From positions 62,001 through 126,000 of the forward strand of contig DASZXK010000154.1 in assembly GCA_035545855.1 (NCBI GenBank): a stretch of DNA of 64,000 nt, read 5' to 3'. This DNA comes from DASZVB01 sp035545855. Its GTDB lineage: Bacteria > Myxococcota_A > Polyangia > Polyangiales > Polyangiaceae. The position numbers and the translations under genes were made by a program. Shown one piece after another: positions 53,201 through 59,891 of the stretch; the first letter of the stretch is position 1, and every line of letters starts with the position of its first letter. The notes under the pieces are model-generated. The model searched no databases. It saw only the letters and a program-made list of their open reading frames with translations, and was not told where the DNA came from.

Positions 53201-54718
53201 CGTCCGCGGCGAGCCGATGAGCGCGCGCCACGCGACGATGGCGAGCCGCGGATCGGGCGAGGTCCCCTCGCACAGCTCGAGGAGGCGCTTCGCGGCGGCG
53301 ACCCGCCCGGGAAGCTCCGGATCCAGGCGGATCACCGTCTCGAGAGCGCTCGCGAGCGCCTTCGGCGACGAGCCGTCGTCGTAGAGCGCGGAGAGCTTCC
53401 GGCCGACGGAGAGGCGAACCGCGTCGGGGAGCGGCTCGCCGAGCAGCGGCTCGAGGAGCGCGCGGGCCCGCTTCGCGTCCCCCTGCTTCTCGTGGAGCGC
53501 GGCGATCTCGAGCGCGACGCGGGCGCGCACCGGCGGGGATTTGACGCTCGGCAGGGCGCGACCGAGGAGCTTCGCGGCCTCCGCCTCCCGGTGGAACGTC
53601 GTGCTCACCTCGACGTAGCGACGACGGAGCTCGTCGTCCGACGGGTCGCGAGCGACGAGCGGTTCGAGGAGCTCGAGCGCACCGGCCGGATCGCCCAGCA
53701 CGTCCATCCGGAGCGTCGCGAGGCGGAGATGAACCTCGAGGAGCCGCGGCGGGCGCGCGAAGCGGAGCTCGAGGGCGAGCGTCGTCGCTTCGTCTTCGTG
53801 ACGCCCGAGACGCCGGTACGCCGCCGAGAGGAGCGGCGCGATCTTTCCGGCGATGGGCCGGTGGTCCACGAGGGCCTCGGCCGCCTGGAGCGCCGTGGCT
53901 CCGACGGGCTCGCGCGAGAGCAGCGCCTCGACGTGGGGAGCCGCGCGCCCCGGATCCCGGAGCTCCCCGCGGTAGAGACCGATGAGACGGAGCCGCAAGT
54001 CCTCCTCCGCGGCTCCTTCCGGACGCGGTTCGCGGAGAAGCGACTTCTCCAGCATGTCCGCGAGCTCCTTGAACCGGCGGCCCGTGACGTAGAGCTTTTC
54101 CAGGGCCTGCACGGCCTGCGCATCCGCCGGATCCGTCTCGGCGATTTGACGGTAGAGCGCCGCGATCTGCTCCTCCGCGTTGCCGTACGTCTCGAAGAGC
54201 TCGATCGAAGCACGGAGGAGCCGGAGCTTCTCCGCGCGGTCCTTCGTTCGCGCTGCCGTGTCCGCGTAGAGCTTCGCGAGCTTCTCCCCTTCCTGGGATC
54301 CGGCGAGCAGCGTCTCCAGCACGTCGAAGACGCGCGCGTCGTCGGGAGCGAGCGCGTGGGCGCGCTCCGCGTACCCGATGGCGGCTTCCGCGTCGCCGAA
54401 GACGTCCCCGAAGAAGGACGCCGCGGCGACGAAGAACTCCGCCTGCTTCGGCTTCGGGAGCATCTTGATCCGGGCGTCCCGGGCGAGACGCTCGTACGAG
54501 AAGCTCAGGTTCGCAGTGCGCTCCTCCTTCTCCGCGAGCTGGTTCAACCGGATGAACAGGTCCGGCGTCGCCTCTCCCGTCGAGAGGCCGTGAACCAGCG
54601 CTTCGAGCACCTTGCTCTCGTCCGCGAGCGGCGGAACGAGGAGCGAAGCGAGCGGCTCGGTTTTCGGATTCGGCCGGAGGCTCGACCGAGGACGCTCGCC
54701 GCTTTCGTTGTCCGCCAT
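44297..54718 (-). CDS. Giant TPR-type repeat protein, 3473 residues
   Basis: A single uninterrupted frame of 3473 codons with no signal peptide or transmembrane helix, so probably cytoplasmic (about 375 kDa). Nearly the whole length consists of helical pairs in a TPR/SEL1-like rhythm of roughly 34-40 residues, with recurring motifs such as ALEALVxRD...AxxRLAxLxEKQGD and W..LA.L. A Lys-rich interruption (KKGKKKGQG) near residue 1620 splits it into two halves. The final 60 residues end in the canonical repeat DARKARLMASKAVSENPGHSDAQALLREL. GAGGGACC before the ATG supports the start. Proteins of this size and type occur across Polyangiales genomes (from memory). It is probably a superhelical scaffold; binding partners are unknown. 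Confidence 0.93.
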   Translation of the reverse strand: MADNESGERPRSSLRPNPKTEPLASLLVPPLADESKVLEALVHGLSTGEATPDLFIRLNQLAEKEERTANLSFSYERLARDARIKMLPKPKQAEFFVAAASFFGDVFGDAEAAIGYAERAHALAPDDARVFDVLETLLAGSQEGEKLAKLYADTAARTKDRAEKLRLLRASIELFETYGNAEEQIAALYRQIAETDPADAQAVQALEKLYVTGRRFKELADMLEKSLLREPRPEGAAEEDLRLRLIGLYRGELRDPGRAAPHVEALLSREPVGATALQAAEALVDHRPIAGKIAPLLSAAYRRLGRHEDEATTLALELRFARPPRLLEVHLRLATLRMDVLGDPAGALELLEPLVARDPSDDELRRRYVEVSTTFHREAEAAKLLGRALPSVKSPPVRARVALEIAALHEKQGDAKRARALLEPLLGEPLPDAVRLSVGRKLSALYDDGSSPKALASALETVIRLDPELPGRVAAAKRLLELCEGTSPDPRLAIVAWRALIGSPRTEEALDRLEALTTSIGDDAGLVEVLRERAAREKDPDKARKLAFRAAELVAQKATDRTVGIRAFRDFVATHGPSREASTRLATLLEQQRDFRGMEAVLGDLVPLVPESERGALLGRISRVRLGELADPEGALAAAGAALALDPKEPHARRAAEKLLGDKTLRIAAARLLEPAYRAEENPSGLLRILEVRAESETDPRARLAILAEAFSAAESSSADMKRALAIAGQALAIAVAGRRPEILAWLERFRVAAAKGGDNARRAELLGGIAAGVETLDAATAEVFREAAEAFVAAGEPARAVDAYRRLLSFEPSSAEVLRRIDELLAEQGNPTERLALYRDALERAPDAVRRRDLLRAMARLQRRDLGDLDSAIATLGILVAENPEDIAAHEALVDALGQKGDRRALAAELERAISSSQGARRDSLRLRLARELAAAGDDGRALAIHRELAVSGALPVEEYPAFEDLARRAGDSALVVEVLERRLAAASDEREQAACLERLGDVRLEKLADGVAAADAYLRGARLARDLPGEEARAIRLYEHVLDAKDADVEAARYLVDAWVGEGGFDRVPAVFSVLLRTDRAFAEEHLAALESRFLAAHAEAELIAMIDEAMALPHGDPRSVRALASSKARALASTGASAKDVAGILRDLVEKYGDAADVASLADHLRGRERDPDSFEDQRFLFSYRVEQGSDPLSALLAWAQAEETVMNDVSRARSLYERALDLAPSEARAREALVRLELAHGDPERLAGTLRSVRERLSGDEAGDVDVALAAVLVTPLGRVEEALTVLEGVLDRPESVRTLLAILKVPEGRERASALLGKVALEKDGADAESLLETLLAETRGMDALARVRVGWYERLVEASSDPKKALAVAVDAAEELPGEDGLWDRAERLARRTDDPRTVAEAYRRTLSKPLGDALGEAVGRRYVEFHEEWFDEPDQVLWLLERVLSLSPRARWALDRIKLAYNADGRWAELFALYDRAIGLAEADGERAELLDEAAIAAKDLAADSDRAISYLEKLLALRPDSRVEAMIERLYERTGRSRELLALLERRVPTASPPELAKLELRMARLHADLADAARAFALAEKCLARDENDEAVYALLERVVRLPLRPSAAPVKKGKKKGQGAARSVHDEAVRMLEERSRKTGDDRGLARALEAALELAKTDKDRTRRLEELVDLYADRIGDDERAFEHLSTLVTSNPRGRPARERLALLATKMGQGDRRAALLERLAEDVSERATKIELLREAGALLAELGRREEAAESFLRVLELAENDVAIALEVAYTTDALFAEMGRPADRADVLTRIVRLEKRPEKRRSALFLLAGLSAKELADPDRAASAYRTRLEDDPEDVEALTGLVSALEVSSRFRELADALARRAPLLPPAEKREDLVRRAFVLRERLADLAGAVTAWRAIREEFGADAETFGALSDLLSATERWSELAALVEETAEAASPGERRDELLRTLGDLCRDRTGEPLRALDAYAAASDFERSVTVFGHVPGRTSMVAVASHLLELAVTAWRTASPALAPSVEDAAHAAVETLVRRHQEERAFGEVVAIELRASALPFAVPRRRRFLRDAAFTTCDQLENPAGAIDLLGRLFADDRADEVALASVTRYARLLDEAGRHAELATLWADQAETRAAAGDPGSAAALYVRAAEIWEARALDVPRAIAVHRAGAALGGEASLAALARIHRARGELRESADALEWLVEGSTREELGHRALELAETYLALGRWDLARARLERAAVSALDAGPLRKRLAALYREHREWGALAELLASEADRAEHPAEQLSMLREAARIHREERGDPAAAVPLLERAVELDPDLAEQRLSLASALGAAGRYDDAAAVLRAQIERYGARRPKDRAIVHLNLARVSLAAGRRAEALTELDTATKINPAHPGILYELARLSRAEGQLSRAERTYRALLLVHQKAEEGEELPGRARVYLELSEIAALSGEPDRAAELCESAFEAALDDPADALALERALLESERYDLLARAVEARLAAAPTPAHAARALSDLVMLHASHLPGGSDVAPRVTSDAHRIQRELESNGVLEESAWAAMSRVYEWLGAPRELESALAHHVKALLGKSRVEDVEPLLRLAELRLASAEGVTEGVSLLERALDSGADPARVQSLLEGSSNLRDDALLRVLERIANAAGRERTLVDVLVLRAETAELPSASLERGLELARSFGDSAAERALLEGALARETGRTPAEKARVREALARIRSKDGDRAGAQSLFAEAADVGPRERRREFLLEAGRLALDEPQDLPSASRLYGALVQDHPGDREAWEPLLEVYRKTGDRERLMALISATARVAPKLEDRSRLRVEEATLLLSDRGREAEAMALLQEILAEDPSQEGAAELLSGLLAKHGKKEDLVRFHEARVDAAKASGDAEVVESRLLALGAALEEAKDLDSARDAYGVVLDWNQSSRAALRALVRLADATSADPADVADTIERLLALEEPAAVAPLAAELVRLRSEQGDSLGVERALEVACAANPSDVPLRERLVARCLERADWKHAAVVLRRAAAADPSDLSLLTRAVEAYEHAGEPTLAFETLGTALERSPNDPDLYVERARIATELGRHDEALADIERAHREGGGRSADLTRALEAAIERTEGEDRARHTLRLVALLEDLGETSEAREHLVRLVRTQPKHRDALRRLASLASAEARWDEAAATYRRLIPLEEGDALVATALNLADACEHSGHLADARGSLERVLESVPESRSLRARLRQLYSSTGAHRELAHLLLEEARAETDVQARTTGLVHAAELLLERDGDPAEAAAILDEAQRLSPENIRGAVLLARARAATGGSHEAMAALVRVVAAHRGRRNKDLSLVHQEISNIHLEAGDLSAALDALAKAFDLDMRNGDLAMQLGHLALDVNDTEMAQKAFRSVTMMRLRVPGTTEGASAESRAVAYYHLSRIAQAQGDVRKARLMASKAVSENPGHSDAQALLRELRAG

Positions 54719-54843
54719 GGTCCCTCGCCGCGACGCTCCGACTCGGGGCGCTCACGGGACTCGAAAACATATCCGGCAACGGAAGTCCCGGAAAGGACGG
54801 CAAGCACGGCGTCCTCCCCCGAGAACGCCGAGGTCGGATCTTT

Positions 54844-56112
54844 TCAGCGATTCCGTCCGAGGGTCACGTCCCCGCCGAGGCCGAGGAAGACCATCGCGTG
54901 CGTCCGCTGATCGCCCGCGGGAATGCTGCGGTCCTGGACGACCGCACACCCGGTCTCGTCGAGGGTCCCGAACCGGCCGACGGTCGCGAGCGCGACGGGG
55001 GTGAGCTGGAACCAGCTCGCGAGCGGAAACACGCCGCCGCCGCCGAACCGGATCGCCCCACCCCGGGTCGAGACGTCGCAGCTCTTCGTCGCGCCGCCGA
55101 GCCGCTTCTCGTCGAACGTGACCGCGTAGGTGTTCACGAACACCACGTCGAACTCTCCGAACCCGCCGATCTTCCCGGGCGGCGTTCCGACGATGACCCC
55201 GAGCCCGAACGAGCTCGCCGTGGCCTTCGAGATCTTCCCGAGGTCCAGAAAGCCCTTTCCCGGAGAGAGCGTCTCGCCTTCCACGTACAGGACGGGCGTG
55301 AAATATTTCCCGATGCGGACCCCGGCGTGGAGCTCCACGCCGCCTCCGGCCTGGAACGCGTCGGTCATGTCGAGCTCGCGCTTCTGCGGGGCGCCCGTGT
55401 CGATCGAGAACAGCTTCCCGGTCGGAATGCCGGCTCCGAGCCGGATCCCCCCGAGGAACCCAACGAAGGAGTGCTCGCTCGTCGGCGGCGCCGGTGCGGC
55501 GCCGGGCGCCGTGGGCGGCGCGGCGCCGGGTTCGAGCGCGAGCGTGACGTTCTCCGCGGCGCCTTCCTTGCTCGTCACGTCCGCCGCTTTCGGAAGATAG
55601 CCCGTGGCGCCGACGACGATGTGATGCGGGCCGGGATTCACCGGCCGCGCGATGCCGAGGACCGCCGAGGGAACCTTCGCGCCGTCGATCTCGACGGTCG
55701 GCTCGGGCGCATCCTTCGGCTCGAGCGCGATCGTCAGCTTCGGGAGCCGGGGCTCGAGCGCCGCGAGCTCCTTCCTCCCGTCCTCGACGGCCGACGTCCA
55801 AGCTTCCGGCGCGTTCTCGGGGAGCGTCTCCCGATCGAGCGTGCGGTACGTCTCGGACGCCTCGACGAGCTGACCGAGCTTCTCCTCCGTGCGCGCGATG
55901 TAGAGCAGGTGCACGGGAGCGTCGTAGAGCGCCTGGGCTCGCTTCAGTCGATCGAGGGCCTCCTCGTACTTTCCGTCGCGGAAGAGCTTGATGCCCTCCG
56001 TCGCGACCTCCCGCGCCGTCGCCTTGTCGGCGGCGGAGTCGCAGAGGCCCGTGCGGGCGATGGTTCCGAGAAGCAGGAAGGAAGCGAGGAGCGCCGTGCG
56101 CCGAAAACGCAT
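54844..56112 (-). CDS. Secreted TPR/PEGA protein with beta-rich C-terminal domain
   Basis: 422 residues. A signal peptide (cleavage near TGLCDS, ~24) is followed by TPR helices (GIKLFRDGKYEEALDRLKRAQALY), a PEGA-like beta segment (PTVEIDGAKVPSAVLG...VNPGPHHIVVGATGYLP), an Ala/Pro linker and a long Gly/aromatic-rich beta region (~215-422) with amphipathic strands ending DVTLGRNR. The last part resembles an outer-membrane-type barrel or a beta-solenoid of periplasmic proteins. GGAAGG lies just before the ATG, and a 17-bp-spaced promoter lies upstream. The role is unknown, likely envelope-associated. Confidence 0.82.
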   Translation of the reverse strand: MRFRRTALLASFLLLGTIARTGLCDSAADKATAREVATEGIKLFRDGKYEEALDRLKRAQALYDAPVHLLYIARTEEKLGQLVEASETYRTLDRETLPENAPEAWTSAVEDGRKELAALEPRLPKLTIALEPKDAPEPTVEIDGAKVPSAVLGIARPVNPGPHHIVVGATGYLPKAADVTSKEGAAENVTLALEPGAAPPTAPGAAPAPPTSEHSFVGFLGGIRLGAGIPTGKLFSIDTGAPQKRELDMTDAFQAGGGVELHAGVRIGKYFTPVLYVEGETLSPGKGFLDLGKISKATASSFGLGVIVGTPPGKIGGFGEFDVVFVNTYAVTFDEKRLGGATKSCDVSTRGGAIRFGGGGVFPLASWFQLTPVALATVGRFGTLDETGCAVVQDRSIPAGDQRTHAMVFLGLGGDVTLGRNR

Positions 56113-56121
56113 GTCCTTCCA

Positions 56122-56150
56122 AGTAGAAGAGGGGGCGCTTTCCAGGTCAA
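56122..56150 (-). promoter_or_regulatory. Sigma-70-like promoter of the secreted TPR/PEGA gene
   Basis: Read on the minus strand, TTGACC (plus coordinates 56145-56150) and TCTACT (56122-56127) are 17 bp apart. The -10 ends ten bases before the ATG at 56112, and GGAAGG lies between them, so the transcript would have a very short leader carrying at most a truncated ribosome-binding site. Spacing and hexamers are good for a GC-rich organism. Confidence 0.5.
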
Positions 56151-56181
56151 GCGCCGAGAACCCGCGGAATTTCGAGGTGTT

Positions 56182-57504
56182 TCAGTACCCGAGCTCGTCC
56201 TTCGGGCGCGCCGGCCGCGGGGATTCCTTCTTCGGAGGGGCCTCCACGGCGGGCGGCGGCGTCGCGACCGCGCGCGGACGCACGCCTTTCCGGGGTGCGG
56301 CGGGTTCCTCGGTTTTCGCGCTCGGCACGGGCGCGGCGGAGGTCACCGGCGTCACCTCCGGCGCCCGTTCTCCGGGCGAAGCGACGACCGGCGGGGGCGA
56401 CGGGGCCGCGCTCGCCGGGACGACCGGCTCGGCTCCTGGACGCATCACCGCGCGCGCGCCGAACACCGCGGTGACGAGGACGCCCAGGAACACGGCCACG
56501 AGCGGAAGCAAGCCGCGGGAGCGCGTCGGGATCGTCGGCGTCGTCTCGAGCGGAGACGCCGTCACGGCGCCCGGTCCGGAAGGGGCGCTCGGGAGCTCGA
56601 CGCGCGTCGCGCCGCTCACCGCACCGATCTTGTCGTGCGCGCCGCACACGGCGGCGAGGGCGTCGGAGAGCTCGGCGGCGCTCTGGAAACGATCCGAGGG
56701 TTCTCGCGCGAGCGCGCGCCGCACCCAGGCGTCGAACCCGGCCGGCACGCGAGGCTCGACGGCGCTCGGCGTCGGAGGATCCGACGTGCAGATGTTCACC
56801 AGGAGATCTCCCACGGCCTCGCCCTTGAACGGCATCGCGCCGGAGAGGCACCGGTAGACGATGACCCCGAGGGACCAGAGATCCGTGCGGTGATCCACGG
56901 TGCGGAGGCCCCGCGCCTGCTCCGGGCTCATGTACTGCGGGGTCCCGAGGACGGCGCCCGTGCGCGTGCTGGAGGAAGACGCGCCCGTCGGATCCGTGAA
57001 TTTCGCGATGCCGAAGTCCACGACCTTCGCGAGCTCCGTTTGATCTTCGTCGTCCCGGACCAGAAACACGTTCTCGGGCTTGAGATCCCGATGAACGATG
57101 CCCTGCTCGTGCGCGCGCGCGAGCGCCCGGGACACGTGCAGGGTGATCCGAGCCGTCTCTTCCGGGTCGAGCTTCCCCTGTCGATCCAGGCGCCGGTCGA
57201 GGGGCTCCCCGTGGAGGAACTCCATCACGATGTACGGGCGTCCGTCCTCGCCGACGCCCTGATCGAACACCTGAACGACGTGCTTGCTGCGGAGGCGCGC
57301 GGCGGCCTTCGCCTCGTTCACGAAACGGGAGCGGACGTCGTCGCTGCCGGCATATTCCGCGTCGATGAACTTCACGGCGACGCGAGTTCCGAGCGTCTCG
57401 TGAACCCCTTCCCACACCGCACCCATGCCGCCGCGGCCGAGCAGCCGATTCAGCCGGTACTTCCCGGCGACGAGCCCCGCGGGTGGCTCTGCTTCGGAGG
57501 ACAT
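56182..57504 (-). CDS. Hanks-type Ser/Thr protein kinase, catalytically intact, single-pass membrane
   Basis: 440 residues. The kinase domain (~14-290) has GRGGMGAV, catalytic Lys K45 (VAVK), HRDLKPEN with Asp 140, VDFGIAK and YMSPEQ, all intact. A transmembrane helix (~338-358) follows an Ala/Ser/Pro juxtamembrane segment, then a Pro/Ala-rich outer tail ending KDELGY. It is divergent from the histidine kinase operon with only 48 bp between the two start codons, so their promoters overlap, hinting at coordinated control. Substrate unknown. Confidence 0.93.
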   Translation of the reverse strand: MSSEAEPPAGLVAGKYRLNRLLGRGGMGAVWEGVHETLGTRVAVKFIDAEYAGSDDVRSRFVNEAKAAARLRSKHVVQVFDQGVGEDGRPYIVMEFLHGEPLDRRLDRQGKLDPEETARITLHVSRALARAHEQGIVHRDLKPENVFLVRDDEDQTELAKVVDFGIAKFTDPTGASSSSTRTGAVLGTPQYMSPEQARGLRTVDHRTDLWSLGVIVYRCLSGAMPFKGEAVGDLLVNICTSDPPTPSAVEPRVPAGFDAWVRRALAREPSDRFQSAAELSDALAAVCGAHDKIGAVSGATRVELPSAPSGPGAVTASPLETTPTIPTRSRGLLPLVAVFLGVLVTAVFGARAVMRPGAEPVVPASAAPSPPPVVASPGERAPEVTPVTSAAPVPSAKTEEPAAPRKGVRPRAVATPPPAVEAPPKKESPRPARPKDELGY

Positions 57505-57536
57505 GGGCGCTTCGATAGACTACTCCAGATCGCGGG

Positions 57537-57542
57537 TATAAT
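57537..57542 (+). promoter_or_regulatory. Consensus -10 element of the histidine kinase operon
   Basis: A perfect TATAAT (57537-57542) lies ten bases before the ATG at 57553, so transcription would start within about four bases of the ATG. The matching -35 position (around 57514-57519) is poor, so the promoter may need an activator or an extended -10. The same 48-bp gap must also serve the leftward kinase gene. Confidence 0.45.
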
Positions 57543-57552
57543 CGCCCCCGCG

Positions 57553-59442
57553 ATGGCAGGCCCGTCCGGGGGCGAAAAGCCCTCAACCGCTTCCTCTTTC
57601 GGGGAGCCTCGCGGCGGGGATCCGGGCCTCGCCGCGGAACGTTACCGGGCGCTCGTCCAGAACTTCCCGAACAGCGCGAGCCTGCTGGTCGATCCCGAGC
57701 TCCGCTTCGTCCTCGTCGACGGTCCCGAAGTGGCGGCGACGGGTTTCTCGAAGGAGCAGATGGAGGGCAAGACCATCCATGAAGCGCTGCCGCCGGAGTT
57801 CGCGCGAGCCGTCGAGGGAAACCTGAAGCGCGTGCTCGCGGGGGAAGCGTTCTCCGCCGAGATCCCGTTCGAAGATCGCCTCTACCTCTACAACTACCAG
57901 CCGATCCGGGACGAAGCGGGGCGGGTCGTGTACGGGCTCGTGCTCGCGACGAACGTCACCGCGAGACACCGGGCCGAGCAGGCGCTCCGGAAGAGCGAGG
58001 ATCGGCTCTCGAAGATCTTCAACGCGTCGCCGGAGGCAATCGGCGTCACCCGCGTCGCGGACGGCGCGCTCATCGACATGAACCCCGCGTTCGTCGAGAC
58101 GTTCGGGTGGACGCGGGAGGAAGCCCTCGGGCGCTCCACGGTCGATCTCGGTCTCTGGGTGGACACGTCGCTCCGGCCCACGATCCTCGACCGGCTCCGC
58201 GAGGCAGGCCGGGTCGACGGCCTCGAGGTGAAATGCCGCCGCAAGGACGGCTGGATCCTCGACGGAACGATTTCGCTCCGGCCGCTCGACCTCGACGGCG
58301 TGCCGTGCCTCTTCTTCGTGTTCCGGGACATCTCGGATCGCGTGCGCGCGTTGCGAGAGCTCTCCGCGAGCGAGTCCCGCCTGAAGGGGCTCTCGGATGC
58401 GACGTTCGAGGGCATCGCCATCACGGACCAGGGGCGCATCGTGGACGTCAACGACCAGCTCGCGCGCATGTACCGGGTCACCCGCGCCGAGCTCCTCGGC
58501 ACTGCCGTCGTGGATCTGGTGGCGCCGGAGTCGCGCGACCTCGTCCGGAAGAAGCTCCTGGAGGACAGGGAGGACGCCTACGAGCACGTGGCGCTCCGTC
58601 CCGACGGTTCGCGGTTCTTCGTGGAGGTGAGAAGCCGGATCAGCGTCGTGAACGGCGCACGCGTTCGCTTCACGGCCATCCGCGATCTGACCCAGCGGAA
58701 GGCGGCCGAGGCGGAGCGGGAGCGTCTCATCGCCGAGCTCCGCGCGCGAAACGCGCAGATGGAGCAGTTTTCGTACACCGTCTCGCACGACCTGAAGAGC
58801 CCCCTCGTCACCATCACGGGCTTCCTCGGCATGCTGGAGCGAGACCTCGCCGCGGGAGACGTGGCGGGCGTGCGTGCGGACGCGGCGCGCATCGGGTCGG
58901 CCGCGACGAAGATGATGCGCCTCCTGAACGACCTGCTCGACCTCTCGCGAATCGGCCGCGTGGCGACCGCGACGGACGAAGTGTCTCTCGGCGAAGTGGT
59001 CCAGGAAGCGCTCGAGCTCGTCGCGGGCCCGATCGCGGGGCGGCGAGTGGACGTCCGGACGAGCGACGGGTTCCCCGTGGTCCGCGGCGACCGGGGGCGG
59101 CTCGTTCAGGTCTTCCAGAACCTGATCGAGAACGCAGTGAAATACATGGGGAATCAGAGTGACCCCCGGATCGAGATCGGCGTGCGCTCCCTGACCCCCG
59201 AGCGCGTGGACTGCTTCGTGCGGGACAACGGCATCGGCGTCGACCCGGCCTATGCCGAGAAGATCTTCGGCCTGTTCGAGAAGCTCGATCCGAAGGCAGA
59301 AGGAACGGGCGTCGGGCTCGCGCTCGTGCGAAGGATCCTGGACTTCCACGGCGGAGGAATCCACGTCGAATCCGACGGAAAGAGCGGCAGCTCGTTCGTA
59401 TTCCACCTGCCGGTGACGCGAAGAGAGAGGGAGACCCCATGA
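57553..59442 (+). CDS. Cytoplasmic sensor histidine kinase with three PAS domains
   Basis: 629 residues with no transmembrane segment. PAS 1 (~28-140) contains LLVDPELRFVLVDGPEVA, PAS 2 (~145-265) has the classic FGWTREEALGRSTVDLGLW, and PAS 3 (~275-395) has YRVTRAELLGTAVVDL. A coiled coil (RLIAELRARNAQMEQF) leads into HisKA with phospho-acceptor H412 (SYTVSHDLKSPL). HATPase_c follows, with N-box NLIENAVKY, G1 DNGIGVD, the F-box and G2 GTGVGLALV. The C-terminal kinase core resembles phytochrome-type kinases, but no GAF/PHY photosensor is present. Its stop overlaps the next gene's ATG (ATGA). Confidence 0.93.
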   Translation: MAGPSGGEKPSTASSFGEPRGGDPGLAAERYRALVQNFPNSASLLVDPELRFVLVDGPEVAATGFSKEQMEGKTIHEALPPEFARAVEGNLKRVLAGEAFSAEIPFEDRLYLYNYQPIRDEAGRVVYGLVLATNVTARHRAEQALRKSEDRLSKIFNASPEAIGVTRVADGALIDMNPAFVETFGWTREEALGRSTVDLGLWVDTSLRPTILDRLREAGRVDGLEVKCRRKDGWILDGTISLRPLDLDGVPCLFFVFRDISDRVRALRELSASESRLKGLSDATFEGIAITDQGRIVDVNDQLARMYRVTRAELLGTAVVDLVAPESRDLVRKKLLEDREDAYEHVALRPDGSRFFVEVRSRISVVNGARVRFTAIRDLTQRKAAEAERERLIAELRARNAQMEQFSYTVSHDLKSPLVTITGFLGMLERDLAAGDVAGVRADAARIGSAATKMMRLLNDLLDLSRIGRVATATDEVSLGEVVQEALELVAGPIAGRRVDVRTSDGFPVVRGDRGRLVQVFQNLIENAVKYMGNQSDPRIEIGVRSLTPERVDCFVRDNGIGVDPAYAEKIFGLFEKLDPKAEGTGVGLALVRRILDFHGGGIHVESDGKSGSSFVFHLPVTRRERETP

Positions 59443-59891
59443 CCGCAGACATCCTGGAGGACGCACCGAGGCTCGTGCTCCACGTGGAAGACGACGGAGA
59501 CCACGCCGAGCTCGTCCGCACGTGCCTCGAGCGGCACAACCCCGAGAGTCGCGTTCACCGCGTGGAGGACGGCGCGGCGGCCATCGACTACCTGACGCGC
59601 ACCGCCGGCGGCAGCGCCGAACGGCCCTACCTCATCTTGCTCGATCTCCGGCTACCGAAGGTGGACGGCCTCGAGGTCCTCCGGGCCGTGCGAGCGTCGC
59701 GGGATCTTTCCTCCATCCCGGTCGTCGTCCTCACGACGAGCGACAGCGACTCGGACGTATCGAGCGCCTACGAAAACCACGCGAACGGCTACCTCGTGAA
59801 GCCCGACGACTTCTCGGCGCTCGACACGATGATGAAAGATCTCGGAGACTACTGGCTCGACTGGAACGTCCAGCCTCACGGAAGACACTGA
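59439..59891 (+). CDS. Rcp1-like single-domain response regulator
   Basis: 150 residues. A receiver domain alone, of the Rcp1 type: acidic pair in HVEDDGDH, phospho-Asp D69 in LILLDLRLPKVDG, switch Thr in VVVLTTSDSD and Lys in GYLVKPDD. It ends after the usual helix with no output domain. It is coupled to the histidine kinase by a 4-bp overlap and directly abuts the hybrid kinase start (TGAGTG). It is expected to shuttle phosphate from the first kinase (and perhaps to the next), as in Cph1-Rcp1 systems. Confidence 0.94.
   Translation: MTADILEDAPRLVLHVEDDGDHAELVRTCLERHNPESRVHRVEDGAAAIDYLTRTAGGSAERPYLILLDLRLPKVDGLEVLRAVRASRDLSSIPVVVLTTSDSDSDVSSAYENHANGYLVKPDDFSALDTMMKDLGDYWLDWNVQPHGRH

Noticed and set aside
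46961..54910. Open frame of about 2650 codons on the plus strand opposite the giant TPR gene
   Set aside because: It is antisense to a gene with a strong repeat pattern, has a very Arg/Glu/Leu-rich, motif-free translation, and arises from GC-rich third-position bias. Length alone is not evidence here.
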